Assembly (NCBI GenBank): GCA_016801885.1
Contig: CM028897.1
Span: 19,231,501-19,295,500, forward strand
Direction: 5' to 3'
DNA length: 64,000 nucleotides
DNA from: Toxotes chatareus
Taxonomy: Eukaryota; Chordata; Actinopteri; Toxotidae
How positions within the stretch are numbered: the first letter of the stretch is position 1; each line of letters starts with the position of its first letter. Positions 12,401-26,634 of the stretch are shown piece by piece. The position numbers were made by a program, and so were the translations under genes. The notes beneath the pieces are model-generated. The model was not told the DNA's origin and did not search any database. It was given only the letters and a program-made list of their open reading frames with translations.

Positions 12401-15400
12401 CTTTTAAACACGTTGTTCTGGATTACTCATCTAAAGTATATTTCAGTCACTGTGGGTGTATGTGTTTTAATGCCTCAGCCAACTGTAGTTTGTAATAATG
12501 AACAATGTACAATGTTTCACAATAAAAGCCCTGTTAAGAAATGAAGGGTTTCTGTCCACTGAAAGGCTAGAGGACTTTTGATTTAATTTTAATTAATGAA
12601 AGTGTTAGCCTTTGTATTAACAGTGTAATGCAGTAACTTTAACAGGGTAAATGGGGACAAATCAAAACGAGGCTTCATACTAAAATATAACCAATTATAC
12701 TTATCAGACAGAGGGAATTAGAAATAAAGCCCTGCCTCTACTACAAGCCTGCTTCAAACAAAGGCCTGGTACCTTCTGCAGTTGAGAGGTAAAGTAAGGA
12801 TCCAGTCACTATTTGAGCAAATGCAGTAGTTTTCCATAAAATAAAGCTCACGTCTGTTTCCTCCCCTAACGTTTCCTCCCTGTCATCATTAAAACTGATA
12901 CACCTACAAAAAAATGCCCAAAATATCCATGTCTCGATGTGTAGGAGTGTGTTCTAGTCTCCGAACGTAGCAGCAGTAATGACAAATGCATTTTCTGTGG
13001 CTGCTTCACAATAATAGTTGCCTTGTATTTTGACAATGGAAAGTTTTTTCTGTGGAGGAGCAGCAACAGGAAACGTTCAGTTAGCATTAGCAGATAACGC
13101 TCCAACGTTAGCACCGCTAAAATAGTGACTAATATAAACAGACAGGAGTGTGACAGGACTGCAGACTAGAAGCTTTTCAGTGGCTCCATATTGTAATGTC
13201 TCAGCAGCCTGACGTTACTGTAACTGAAGAGTGCCGTGCTTCTGGCCTCTAGTGAGTTGCCATTGTTGCAGCCAAATTAGGCCTCAGTGCTGTGTCTCAC
13301 GTCTGGGTCTCATGCTGGCAGCATGGGGGAGACAATGAACCAGCTGACCTGTGAGCCAGTTTTAGCTCAGTGCACACACCAACTTATGTTTCCAGTCCTG
13401 GGAGTTTTAAAATACTGGACACTGAAACTGTGAAGCACAGCACTCGTATTCATGTTAGCTGTGACACATGAAGAATGAACTGAGTCTGTGAGCCTAGATA
13501 ATAAGGAAACATCCGGGTCTGTCCTATGGATCTGTCCCATATTGCATGGTTTCATAGTTTTTTTGGAGGTTTTTTTTTAAAGGGAGATCCAGATGAAACT
13601 AATGTTTTTTTTTTCTGAAAAAAAGAAAATAAAAAAGCTATTGACAAAAACCTGAAAAGAGCTCTTGACCAATTTGTATGCAATTTTGAGACGGGTCATA
13701 ACTTCAATATCTGATCATGAGGCTAAAATACCATGTACCAGACAAGCTATTATTCTACTGCACAACAAATCTGATGAAAACTGATAAGTAGTTATGAGGG
13801 ATGAACTTTACTAAAGTAATTTCCGGACTATATAGCTGTGCTTTTATGCCTCATATGAGTTCAGAGTAAATTATCTGTTCATTTCACAGCAATGTATTCA
13901 TGTCTGTTTACATCCCTACTATGAACCCATTCACCACCTCATTCTCCCTATCATTATTTTCCATCCTGCTGCATCGACGCACTGCTTCCTGCACTTACAC
14001 TGAATGCTGAAATCCTGAGGAGCAGAACTGTCCATAATGCACATCATTCCTAAGGAGACTGATTGCTATATCTGATTGGTTGATCAACTCGTGGGTTAAC
14101 TTCTGTGTTCACTGTCAAAACTGATTTGACTCATTATAACTGTTCATAAATTTATCATGAGACATCGTAAATACAAGAGGAAACTAAAATTTGACTATGT
14201 GTGTGTCCTGAGCATGTCTGCATGTCCAACTGCTGACCGGTGTGCATTTGCAGATGTCTGTAAAAGGACTGGATAGACAGACTCACAAAAACAAACGACA
14301 GCTCAAGTGCTTTCTAACCATTGATAATATTTAACCATACCTGGGTCGAATTGTGGAGAGAAGGGACACAGAGACAAAGAAAGAGACAGTGAGAGGAAGG
14401 AGGCAGAGGGAGGAAGCCCTGAGGACCCACTCTCCTTTTTAATATTCATAAATCTGACTGGGTTCAAATGGGGGGAAAAGAGAGAGAGAGGGAGACAAAA
14501 ACACAGTGAGAAGAAGGAGATAAAAAGTGAGACTTGACACTTCTTAAAGGAAAACAATGAGTTTTCAGGAGACTTATGTTAAGTGATAAGAACATAATTA
14601 ATTCTGCATTTTAGCATACACCAGTGTACGGTGAGTGATAGAAGCTAAATGAAAAACAATTTAAAAGCATGAGGCTTTAAAATTATGTGTGAAACTACAG
14701 GGGTTGCTATAATTTGCTAGAGTCCAAGGTTCAGTGGTGGCCAGTTCCTAAAGCATGTTTCTAATTTCCTAAGCTACTGATTACAGTGAATGATATTTTC
14801 ATCCTGTCTTAAAACTACTTGACATTACTATCATGTCCAAGCTGGAAGATGGTTATAACCCACGTGCCCATTAATGCCTCTATTTTTAACTTTTAGATTT
14901 AAATCTTCAGGAATATTCACAGCTATTAAGCCTTCATTCATGATTTGCTCTGTTCGACTGGCTCATTGCTGCAGCCATGTCCAGTTCGTATTCATCTTTT
15001 TTAGGGAAAACAGGAAAAACCTGGTAAACCTGATAAACAGTTCTGCTGGTGCAGAATTGCAGGATCACAATTTATAATATGACTTTTAAAATACCTCGAA
15101 CCAACAGTAGAAAAGCAGGATGAAGGCCCAGGCCTTGGCTGATGGATTAGTATAAACTCAAAACCTCACATGTCACTAGTTATTTTTCAGCTTTTCATTT
15201 GTTAAAGCATTTAACTGACACCGGGTGCAACACAGAAGCAAGGTTCAGTTCTTTGGCTGCAAAAATCCATCAGTGAGAAGTTCAAAGACGGTTGTCAAAT
15301 TTTTTTTATGGTCCACAGTTTGACAATATTCCTATGAACCGTAAAGCAGAGGTCAAGTGTTGTGTGTTCCCCTGTTCTGGGCACAGAGAGATTTCTAGGC

Positions 15401-16561
15401 AGGGTCTTCATCCAGACATAAAAGGCACCGAGACTGTAGTGAGGCACTGCCTGAGGAACAAATTCAGGAAACAAATGTCTGCTTTGTTGCTGTCATTACA
15501 TAACCCACGAGCTACAGAGAGAGGTATGAAATGGATGATGTATAGTCAGAAACACTGTTACCTAGCAAACGGGGCACGCTACAAAATAGGAAGCAAACAC
15601 ACAGAGGGCCCTGTTTTCATGGCGGCACAATGACCAGCACAAGCAGCGCTCCAAAAGTTATTACCGTTTTTAAATGTGCAGCAAATGACACCAGGCTGCT
15701 GCGAAATAACCACATACACCTCTTCACACATGAGACTGGTCTGTTATGACTCTGTATTCTGTTGTGTAAGTGGGAGATGTTGGATTGCATCATGAGTCCT
15801 GTGTGTGGTCTAAACTCTCCACAGGATTCCTAAACTGCATCATCGCGGGAAGAGCCATGTTTTTAAAGGGGATGAAAGTAGAAAGTGTGATTGGCCACAC
15901 AACTGTCACCACCTCTAATGAGCCCACCTACTACTGAATACTGTGATTCCTTTTTATCAGGACGTCCAAATAACTCTGTGAAAATCCTCCAATTGATCCA
16001 AAATGCTGCAGCGCTGGTTCTGACAGGATCTGGAAAACACATTGGCTTCCTGTAAAATCCAGAATTCAGAATTCATCTCCTTACATGCAAAGCTCTTAAT
16101 GATCATATCTGAAAGACCTTACAGTACCCTATATCCCCATACAACACTTCACTTTCAAAAGGCAGGTTTAGAGTTTCAAAGAGAAGAACAGGAGGCAGAG
16201 CCTTCAACTCTCAGGCTCCTCTCCTGTGGAACCAGCTCACAGTTTGGGTTCAGGAGGCAGACCGCCCCTCTACATTTAACATCAGGCTTTCTATCATTGC
16301 TATCTGTTATTATTCATTATTATTCACTATTATCATCATTATAACAACCAGTCTGACAGTGTTTGAATACAGAAGTATATTCAGCTGTTCCTGGTCTCTC
16401 TATCTCTTCTCTCTCCCCAGTTCTTGTTCTCCCAACCCAACCAGTTGAGACAGATGGCTGCCCAGTCTGAGTTCAGGTCTGACAGAGGTTTCTTCCTGTC
16501 AAAATTGAGTTTTTCCTCTCAAGTGTCAAGTGTTTGTTCCTGGTGGAAACTGTTTGTATAC

Positions 16562-16604
<43 letters not shown>

Positions 16605-19491
16605 GATATATATATATATGTGTGTGTGTGTGTGTATGTATATATTCATATGTGTGCACCTGCCTTCTTCGTGTCTGTGCTGGGGTCCTCCCTGCCTGTG
16701 CTCTAAAACACCATTCGTGACAACAGTGGCGTGTTTGTTTTGGGATAATGCACTCACCGAATTAATGTTTCACTGTGCATGTCAAATAAATCTGGAGTGA
16801 CCCACCTCTCTCAGAAAACAATGGGCATTAAGTAAATTGGTTACTTGAGAAAATATGAGTTTTGCCACTTTCAGAATTGATGTGTCACAGCGGGGAACAC
16901 GCTCTGCAGTCACAAAGCTCGCGGAGGCTCACATTAACCTTTCTTGTTCTTTATAAAAGCAATTTATCCTCTGAAATGATTTCATTATCAGCTCCTGCAA
17001 GAGAGGAAGACATAATAGAAGTCTCTTATCAGGCATCCCTTCTGTGTTGGTACTGCAGCATTCACTGCAGCTGACTGTTTCTGAAATGCCGCACACGTGT
17101 AAAACAAGAAGCCTTGGCCCCTACTTTAAAAAATTTGGGACATGATTGTTTCTCCTTGTCTTACATTTATCTATATCTATGTCTATATTGTTCTGCAAAC
17201 CATGTCAGAACAAACTCCTTTCCTAAAAGAGCCTGGATTTAGACAGAAGCTTCTTTTACTTGGGTCACCTTAAAAATTTCAAAGTACAGTCTGGTCTAAT
17301 ATAAAAGAGAACCAAAGTTCAATTCAAGCAGCAGCCAGTTAGCTTAGTTAACCCGCAGACTGAGAACAGAGGGAAACTGGTGGCCCAGCTCTCTCCAAAA
17401 GGAACAAACTGTGCCTACCTGCACCTCATTTATTAACACATTACGCCTTGTTTGTGTAAACGGTTCTGAAAACCAAGGTGTAAGGTTAGCCACTCAAGTT
17501 GTCAGTTTTACACAGTGTTTTTGCTCAGCTCTTGGATCCAGCTACACAGACCACTTTTCCATTCGTGTGAGACCCACTGTATTTACTTGACATCAATTAT
17601 CATATCTTCTGAAAATGTCAATCTGCCTGCAATTAGGGGACAGTGCATTAAAAAAAACTGCTGAAATTCATATGCTGTTGGTTCAGAGCTGTTCATACAC
17701 TACACACACACACATACACACAGTATATATATGATTAAGACTGCATTAAGCGTTGTCACTATTCCTGTGACAGTGATACAATGAGCCCTGTATGATATCT
17801 GTGTCATAGTAGGTGCATACTGTTAGCTTAGCCATTAGCATTCCATTAACTACCCATTCTGACCCATATTTCTTGGGTACTTTTCTCTCACAGATCATAC
17901 AGACACATTTATGTAGCCTGCATTACATACACATATGCAAACATCGTGAAATGCACGGGAACAGCCATATGTTTAAATGGACAGCAGGGATTATGCTGCA
18001 TCCAGGATTTCCTCTGAAGTGCTACATTACTGACCCAGCTCCATCGGGTGCTGTTAGCAAGTTCACTATGGACTTAATCTCACAGCTGCGATGGGATGTT
18101 GATATCACAACATCCGAAAACTGCAGATCATGAGTTATGAGAGTGGGTAATGAGATTAGGACACCATTTTATTCCATTAAGAAAGACTGAAAGGACTGCA
18201 GCAGAAAGATTTTCAAAAGTTCATCAGCTGAAAGAAATACTGGTTAATAACTCAAGGACATAATTTCCTCTGGGACTGAGGGGAAGCATGTCTCTCCCTT
18301 TTCAATAAGCTTTAGCAGCAGTAGCCAGTGCTGTAGCTAATGACTTCAGGACTTATTTCACCAGAGGTTTTGCCTCTCAGGCTACATGCGCTCTGTCGTA
18401 CCTTGTTGGGGGTTGCTGTTGGGGCTAAACTCGGCCTGCAAGGACAAAAGTACTGCTACCTCCTCTGCATGTTTCTCAGTTAAACGCTGACTATTGATAT
18501 TCTCCTTAAACGTTGCTAGAATTGAACCCAGCGTGGATTTTTCATTACACTGTTGGGGGGGGGCAATTAACAGAAAATCTTCTCAAGAACAATTCCTGAA
18601 GGGGACACCAAGGGTACCGCCAAAAGTACTGTGGTGAAAACCCATATTATTACATAACTTAGGTTGTAGCAGCATGTTCAAGCGTTTTTTAATAAATTTG
18701 CCTGAGATGCTATGCTTCTGTCTGACTGTCCTTATCTGGCGTTTGCCTAATGACACCATTATGAAAGATTTCCATAAGCACTTCCTTCCTTTCATGTGCT
18801 CATACATCTTCTTTCAGATTATCCTCATTATTTGTGGAGTCTGGAGATTCTTTAGATTTGCTCTCAAACACAAATGACCAACTGATCTGTTTAAATACTG
18901 AGTGCTCAACTGCTTTAGATAATGTTACTCCTCTAAAACATTGATTCAAATCTAATTCATCAACTGTATCCCCCTGGATTAGTGAAAGTTTCCATGGAAT
19001 AAAAAGGGAGTGGAAGAGGACTGAGGCAGTGGAGGAAATCAAAGCTTTCAGTACACTATGAACATATGAAATTTTTATTCCAAACTTGTAACAGTGAAAT
19101 TAAATATGCAACAGCAAAATACTTTTCAGAGCTCATCACCTCCAACCAGCACAATCCTAGATTCTTATTTAATACCAATGACTGATTAGTCAGCCCTGGT
19201 TCCCCTGGTGTCCCTGTTTCCTCTAGTCTGAGCAGACTAAGAAAGGTTTTCAACCTTTATCGAGGACATTCACCCCCCAACTTCTGCAACTGTCTTAGGT
19301 TCTCATCAGCTGGGTATTGGTACCCTTTTTAGAAATTATTGTAAAATTTTACTCTTGCCTTTTAAGTCCCCTTCATGGCAAAGCTCGGAGCAACCCGACT
19401 GAGCTTCGAAATCATTACTCACCAGCCCGTAGTTTGAGATCTTCGGATAAAACTCTTAATTTTCATTATAACCTGCTGCGACTGCTCCTAA

Positions 19492-19530
<39 letters not shown>

Positions 19531-22500
19531 TGGTTTGTCTTTATCCAGTCTCGTGTGAAGTAAATGAATATTTACCTCACTTTTTGTGCTCACACTGTAC
19601 TTATTTACATACTATACTCATTCACAAACAAATGTTTACAATGAGTTGTAACTGTCTTTATTGTAAAAGGATGAGCTGCAGATTAAAACCCAAGATTTTA
19701 AACTATAATCTATATTTTACTAACTGATCCACGGGCAGCACTCAAACATCGCTGTATCAGAGAACAGGATGATGCTCTTTATAAAATGTGAGAATTCACT
19801 TCAAAGACTTTAGTTTAAGTGTTCTCTTCTGCTACTAACGTGAACTCGTTTGAGATGATCGGATGCTGATGCAACACACTGTACTGTGCTGTGCTGTGCT
19901 GTGCTGTGATAAATCCAGCTTGTGTAGCAGTAAAATATTCCCTCTGTATTAAACCATCCCAAGCTTGTATGTATTCATTTCCATTTGGAGATGGAAAATA
20001 ATAAAATATAAATACATAAATGGGTAAATAAAAGCACAAAGACGTTTTTTCGTTGTTTAAAAAATAATCTGATCTCAAAACAGATGTGAGCTGAATGGAA
20101 GGCGCGCAGATTATAACCACAGAAGACTCAAATGAATTTCAATTTCAGAATTTTGCATTCCACTGACAGCAGCTGCCAGTAAAAAATAATAATCATGAGG
20201 GGCAAATAAAAAGTCTCCGTGTTTTCAAACAATGATGTAACTCCACTGTAATCCACTTTGTATCATTTCCCCTTTACTGTCTCTCTGTTCTTCTCCATCC
20301 TGCTCACTAATTTCTTTACATCTGAGGTGGAGGGAGGAAAGAGAGAGGCAGCAGCAACGAGGACAGAGAGGATGGAAAGAGGGAGAAAGATATGAACATA
20401 TTGGCATAGCTACAGTATATATGTCCTGGTGGCCTGCAGACAGGTTTGTAAAACATATCTGAACATTTAAATCAGAAAACCAGTCGTTTACACAGTGCTG
20501 CTTTACTCTGTGTCTCTGGCTCTGAATCCTTCATTCGTCTGTTGCAGGACTCAGCTGATGCTGTGACTTGTGTGTGTGTGATGACGTCACATTAATTGTT
20601 AGTTCTGAAGTAGCCGAAGGCGCAGGTTAATGGACTACTGAAGCCTTTTCCTCACTTCAGCTGGGTCATGGTCAGGATTACGTGTCATCTCTGGTGATTT
20701 TTACACTTCTGTCTCTGACATACTGAATGAATCAATTCAGACTTTCTCATTTTCTATTGTCTGTTTCTTTTCACACCAAGAACAAGAAGTGGAGAGGAGC
20801 AAAAAGAACAAAGCTCAATCTTTCAATCGTTGGCCATTTTCCAGGAACAGAGAGAGAGAGAGAGAGAGAGAGAGACAATATGACTGTGTGAAAAGCAGGT
20901 GCAGTTTGCATCTCTGACCCAGGTGTACACGTTCAGTGTGAACATGACCCAGAACATTACGGATGATTTGTCTGACGTGAGTTATGATCACACACACACA
21001 CGCACGCACGTACGCGCGCGCACACACACACACACACGCACACACTAAATTTAATAAATTTGTTTCCATGGAATACATTATGCAACTTCACAAAAAGCAC
21101 TAACCACTGATGCAAAACTCACAGTGGGTTCATGTTGTCATTGTAGTTAACTGACAGTGGATATGCAGTTAAATTAATGGGAGAAGACCATAGTGACCAT
21201 TCTCCATTTTCATGCATTTATACACACGTATGTCTATTTTTTTACTTTTATTTTTGATCTACAAAACATGCACAGGTGAATTTTATAGCCCTGATTTGTG
21301 TCTGCAGCCTTTGTTTAAGGCTAAACGCTGCTACAACAACCTTAGAGGCCTGGACTGGTTTTAGCCCATTTGGGGCCCTAAGCCAGGTCACATGTATGAG
21401 GTTCTCATTTTTGGAAACTTGGTGTAGCCTGTCTCAAGACAGGCTACACCAAGTTTCCAAGAATAGAATAGAAAGTTATACCTGACAGTTCAATCAGCAG
21501 CGTTTGTGAGTTCAAGTGGCTTATAGGGTGGGAACAGAGGACATCACCCACTTCACCTATACCACACACTGATGTATAAAAAGCACGACTTAACATCTAT
21601 CTGTACAGTGTTGTTGCTCTAAGCCTCGTTAATTAATGAAACTCTGTTTTAGTCCAATTCATTCCCATATTGCCATATAAATCCACCAGGACTTAGCTGG
21701 AAGGATTATGTTTTCCGGTTTTCCAAACAGCAGTCTGAAAAACAGCAGTCAAAACTGGGGCAGCTCGCTATCTTACTCTCGAACCTGTGAGTCTGACTGT
21801 CAGCACGACAGAGAGGCAGCTGGATAAGGGATCTTTTTGGCTTCTAAAGTTTCTATGAAAATATCAGCTGGATGTACGACTTGTGCATGTTTTCAGCTCA
21901 GGACCTGAATTTTAAGAAAAGTGACAAGTCATTTCAGTGGCATTCTGGGAACCAGGCTCCCAGAAAACATACTGGGGCTGCTGACATACAGGGAGATGCC
22001 ACAAACACAGACCTGCAGTGTATTTCTGTTTTCATAGTTCTGATATTTGTACCATACAGTGTAAGGTAATGTCTGTGAGCAATGCTGCTGTTCTTTATGT
22101 GAAGTACATTAATACACTGACACAGTGAAGAACAGGTTAGGTAAATTAGTGACTTTGTCTTACTGATTTTGAATTTTCTACAATGTGCTAAAGACTAAAT
22201 CTCCTGATATTCTACATTATTCTTCCTGTCAACATATCACATGAAAGACCCAAACCAACAATTAATTGACCCTAACAAGAATTATTCATGCAGCCACAGA
22301 CTGACATAGCTGCTGCCATAGATACTGACTAGAGCACCAGAGGTGTATTAATCCCTGCCTGAAAATAGTCCCCCAACAAATACACTATTTCATTTGTTTT
22401 CTCATTTCCTTGCACCCACAGCAGCATAAAACCTCAGCTAATACATGAGGAAGACCCAGAGTGGTCAAATGAAATGAAATGATTCATCAGTAATTAGAAA

Positions 22501-24996
22501 AATAAAATCAACATTTAAAAAATAACAGAATTGAGACTGAAGCCGCCCAGACTTTGGAAAAGGGAAAAAAAGAATTAAACAGTTGTAAATGATCCAACAC
22601 ACAGCAGCTACCAAACCCTCCAAAACATATTGATTTCAGTCCCGTGCAGAATAAAAGCTTGTTAAGTCCTTGTGATTGAAATCCTTTTCCTCTCCACGAG
22701 TCAACAGCCCTTGATGCCAACCTTAAATCTATATCTGCCTTGTTCATGGGTTTATTATCAACACAGACAGGCTCCTGCTCTCCAACAATAATGTGTGTGA
22801 CATAAAGACTCCTAAAATACTCCGTACATAAAGACACACAGTACATAAAGACGTCAGACCTGACCCCAACAATGATTTAATTTACAGTGAACAATAAAGA
22901 CTCTTCCCATTTCTGTGTGTGACATTAGCTGGTGTGAGGGTATGATGGATAACCCTCATGCCCAGGGATGCGGGGGTAGCTACACTCCTGATGCAGAATC
23001 CTCAGCACCACCAGTGTCCCTTCCTCTCCATCTCATCTCAAAGCCTGTTTCACATCTGACATGACTTACACGAGATAGACGTTTAAAAATAACACTGTTG
23101 TGTGAGTATCTAGCTGTTAGGGGTGCTGCGTGTCAAGCAGTAATCTCATATTCTTAAGAAGATATAAAGGGGCTGAGGGAATGGTGTGGGTGGTGTAGGT
23201 GCTCGTAACAATTGTTGAGGAACAGCTAAACTGTACTGTTCAAAGAGGATCTGTACATGAGACTGCTGTCAGTGATGGATTGCACTATAAAGGGTGGCAC
23301 AGGTCACAAGCTAACCCTGGGTAAAATAAAATAAAAGAGGAGGATTGTACATAGACAATGAGAAGTGGTTCTCAACCTGGAGTTTGGCAGATGGAGAAAA
23401 AAAGAAAATAACATTTCACCTTTCGTTGCCTGTACCAGTGGTATAATTAGCCTTAGAATACATTTTATTGAGTGTGTTTGTGAGAGTCAAAGTGCACACG
23501 AGATGCTGATTGGTCACAAAAAAAGAAAAAAAACAAAAAAACAAATTGGAGCTTTTGTGCCACAGAGTCATTCTTAACCAAGCAGCCATAGCCAGCTTTG
23601 CGAGCTATCACATGGAGCGACAATTTATTCAGTGTTTCGTTGGTAAAATCAGGAGGTCACAGAGTACAGAGAGGGAACTGTTCCTGTGGGTCATGAGGAG
23701 AGAAGAAGTCATGGAACGCAGCAAAAAATAGAGGGTGTGAAGAGGGAAGAGTGAAAGAAAGAGATCTGAAAACAAGACGAGGTCAAAGCTTCCTATATGG
23801 GTGGATCACCCTCTATCTGTTTGCTTCTCTCCCATTCTCTGTGCTCACATGTACAGGTTTTAATACAACTAAATTCCCTGGGAAGATATTTTCATTTGTA
23901 TGTTTTTCTTTTTCTGATGTAAGACGTTGGATCAAGTATGAAATAGTGACTGAAATGTTAAGACCACATGCTAAAAACTAGTCAAAGCCTCTGCTCCGCT
24001 CTGCTAAAACCCTGGTTTTATAACGGTTACGGCGTCTGACAAAATCATCCCACATAAGTTAAAAACAATGGCTGTTCTGCGATTTCTGCTGTATTTATTT
24101 GTAAAACGATCACTCAGAGAGAAAGTTAGAAGCTCATTCATGTTTACGGCAGGTGTCGTGTGGTCGATCTAATGAGATGCACAGAGAGGTGTGCTTGAGG
24201 AGGGAAAGCACGGCCTTGCACTCGCAGGACAAAACTGCCAACTTGGCTACTGCTAACTGCTAACATTGGTTAATTTGCACTAAACACAAAGTACACCTGA
24301 GGCAGGTGGCTATGTCATTATTTTTGCTGCTATCTGATCACTGACTAAAGTACTGGAACATTTTGCCGTGATGATGGATAAAGTCAGGAAATCAATCGTT
24401 AAATCGTCAGATCATTAGAAGTCATTCAACTAATCAGATCCATGCTTGTAGCATCCTAAAAACTTACTTTCCTTGTATGTCCCTCATATGTCTAAAACCA
24501 AAATAACCCCCTTATATCCCTGACTAAGTATCACAGGTTCAAGTCCAACTAGGCTGCATATCATCTTTTCTACCATTTTCCTGCCATCCTCACATCTGTG
24601 CTATCCGATTAAGCAGAAACACCCCCTCCAAAACACACGAACAAAAAAGATCAAGGAGGGATCATCCAGCAAAAACGGAGACTTGTTAGCTAAAATCAAG
24701 TCATCAGTGCGGGTGAGCTCAATTTAAAATCATATTTCTTGAACTAATTAAGCGTCCAAAGCGGCTGTCCCGGGCCAAATTAACTATCAGAGTGATGAGG
24801 GAATGTTCAGACTGATGCAATAACTCTGCAAGTGGGTGACTGATCACTGTCAGTCACCCACTTGCATCAACCTGGCAAATGGAAAGAAGTTTCTGCATGA
24901 CTATGTAGAACTTTTTACCAAAGACCTTTTTTCTGCTCTGCATATACTGAAAACTCACAGACATTCAGCAGATCTTGTTTCATAAGCTTGTGGGTT

Positions 24997-25042
<46 letters not shown>

Positions 25043-26592
25043 TCCACATACACTGCCACAGGGGGAGCTCAGACATACCTGCACATTTATCATAAATGTA
25101 TAGAAAAGTGATGGCCATAAGTTAAAATTAAAATGAAATGAAATGATGCACAGCTCAGCCTCCCTTGATAAAGCTGATGCAATTTGCAGGACCAGCACCC
25201 GATATTTAAGTAAAGCAGATATTGAAGTAAAACTTACTTCAATATCTTGCATAACTGTTGTTAACCGTCCCGGGCTTAGTGTGACATTTCTCACTGAGCC
25301 AATATTTGGTGTGGATGGAGGAGGCTTCTAAGGTAGAAAAAAAGACTAATGGTAACTTCAACTATCAAAATACTCAAGCGTATTCAACTTTAAGGCCCAG
25401 TGCTGGGTTAAGCTAGGTGAGTACTGCTTTAGTGAGTTAAATAGCTAAAGGTTTTATAAGCACCTAAAGGAATTCTTTGACATTTTGGAAATATGCTTCG
25501 TCTCAAGTTAAATGAAAAGATCGAAACCAGAGTACAATGTTATATTCAGGTTAACTCCAGCCATTACTTTTATAAGAAAAACTCCTCTCACCAGAGTCGT
25601 TTCAGAAATTTCAGAATACGATGTAAAAACAGGTTCAGTGGCACAATGAGCACAATCCATCAGACAATAATGAAAACTGAAAAGAAACCTACAAAGAAAG
25701 TGAGGACCAAAATGTCCTGACTGCAATGGTTTAAAACTCAAACTGGTCCTCACAAAGACAGACGTACAAATACACGCTTCCCTTCTCACCCAAGCACTGA
25801 CTCCACTCTTCCGCTCCTTTAATCTTACATTGGAATACCTGCACAGAGCCTCATTACCTAATATCACCACTTGTGCCTTGATTATCATACTGCTGTTTGC
25901 TATTGATTGTATTTGATTAGTATTTGTTGCTAATTAGGTTTAATTGTTTTAATATTTTTTTTTCTTTATAATTAACTGTTGTCCTGCTTGTTTTTGCTGC
26001 AATATTCACTGAAGCCCAAGCAAAGTACAGCTACTGCCTTCATTATACTGTTGCTTCATTGGTGGTATAAACCTAGTTGTAACATAATTATAATGAACTT
26101 TCAATTTATCTTGATCATTTTAAGTATAAATTAAAATTCCCAAAATGTGTGGTTAATTATTTGTGAGACTGATTTGATAACCCTGCAATCTATTGTTTTA
26201 AGCCCAACTAAAACAGAAACAAGATTCTAATGTAATTTTATTCATTTATTTTCAGTTTTGGATTTTTCATATATTTGCAAAAAAATTCTAAAACCATGTT
26301 TCCTTTGGTCCTTATGGATTTTTGAGTCTAGACTGTAAAGCAAAAATGACAATTTTCTCCATGAACAAATTAAAGTAAAGGGGCCTGAATATTTCCTGAA
26401 ACCTCTGTATACAGTAGAGTTTGAGGCCTATCAACATATCGCCTGTCTGGGCTGAGCTGAGCTGACATTAGCACCACTGCTGGACAGGTGACGATATTCC
26501 AGGGTCTCGACTTTCACTCAGTCATCATGGGAGATTTACAGCCATCTGCTGCAGGAGTTTCTGTCATCCCCTGCATCTTTATATGTGTGTAC

Positions 26593-26634
<42 letters not shown>

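Noticed and set aside
14303..14557. Minus-strand frame rich in Leu-Ser-Phe
   Set aside because: Produced by a purine-rich stretch on the plus strand; no domain.
17813..18133. 106-codon plus-strand frame
   Set aside because: No recognisable domain or splice structure; consistent with a chance open frame.
21411..21460. Perfect hairpins considered as microRNA precursors
   Set aside because: Stems of 14-24 bp with 2-9 nt loops are shorter than the roughly 33-bp stem needed for Drosha/Dicer processing, and perfect pairing is atypical for animal microRNAs.
21411..21460. Hairpins considered as Helitron 3' ends or rho-independent terminators
   Set aside because: No CTRR terminus follows the stem, and the genome is eukaryotic with no T-run after the hairpin.
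22508..22846. 112-codon minus-strand frame
   Set aside because: No motif, no matching ca10 exon, composition like the surrounding intron.
25508..25888. 126-codon minus-strand frame
   Set aside because: Overlaps an interspersed repeat end and has no recognisable domain or good splice context.
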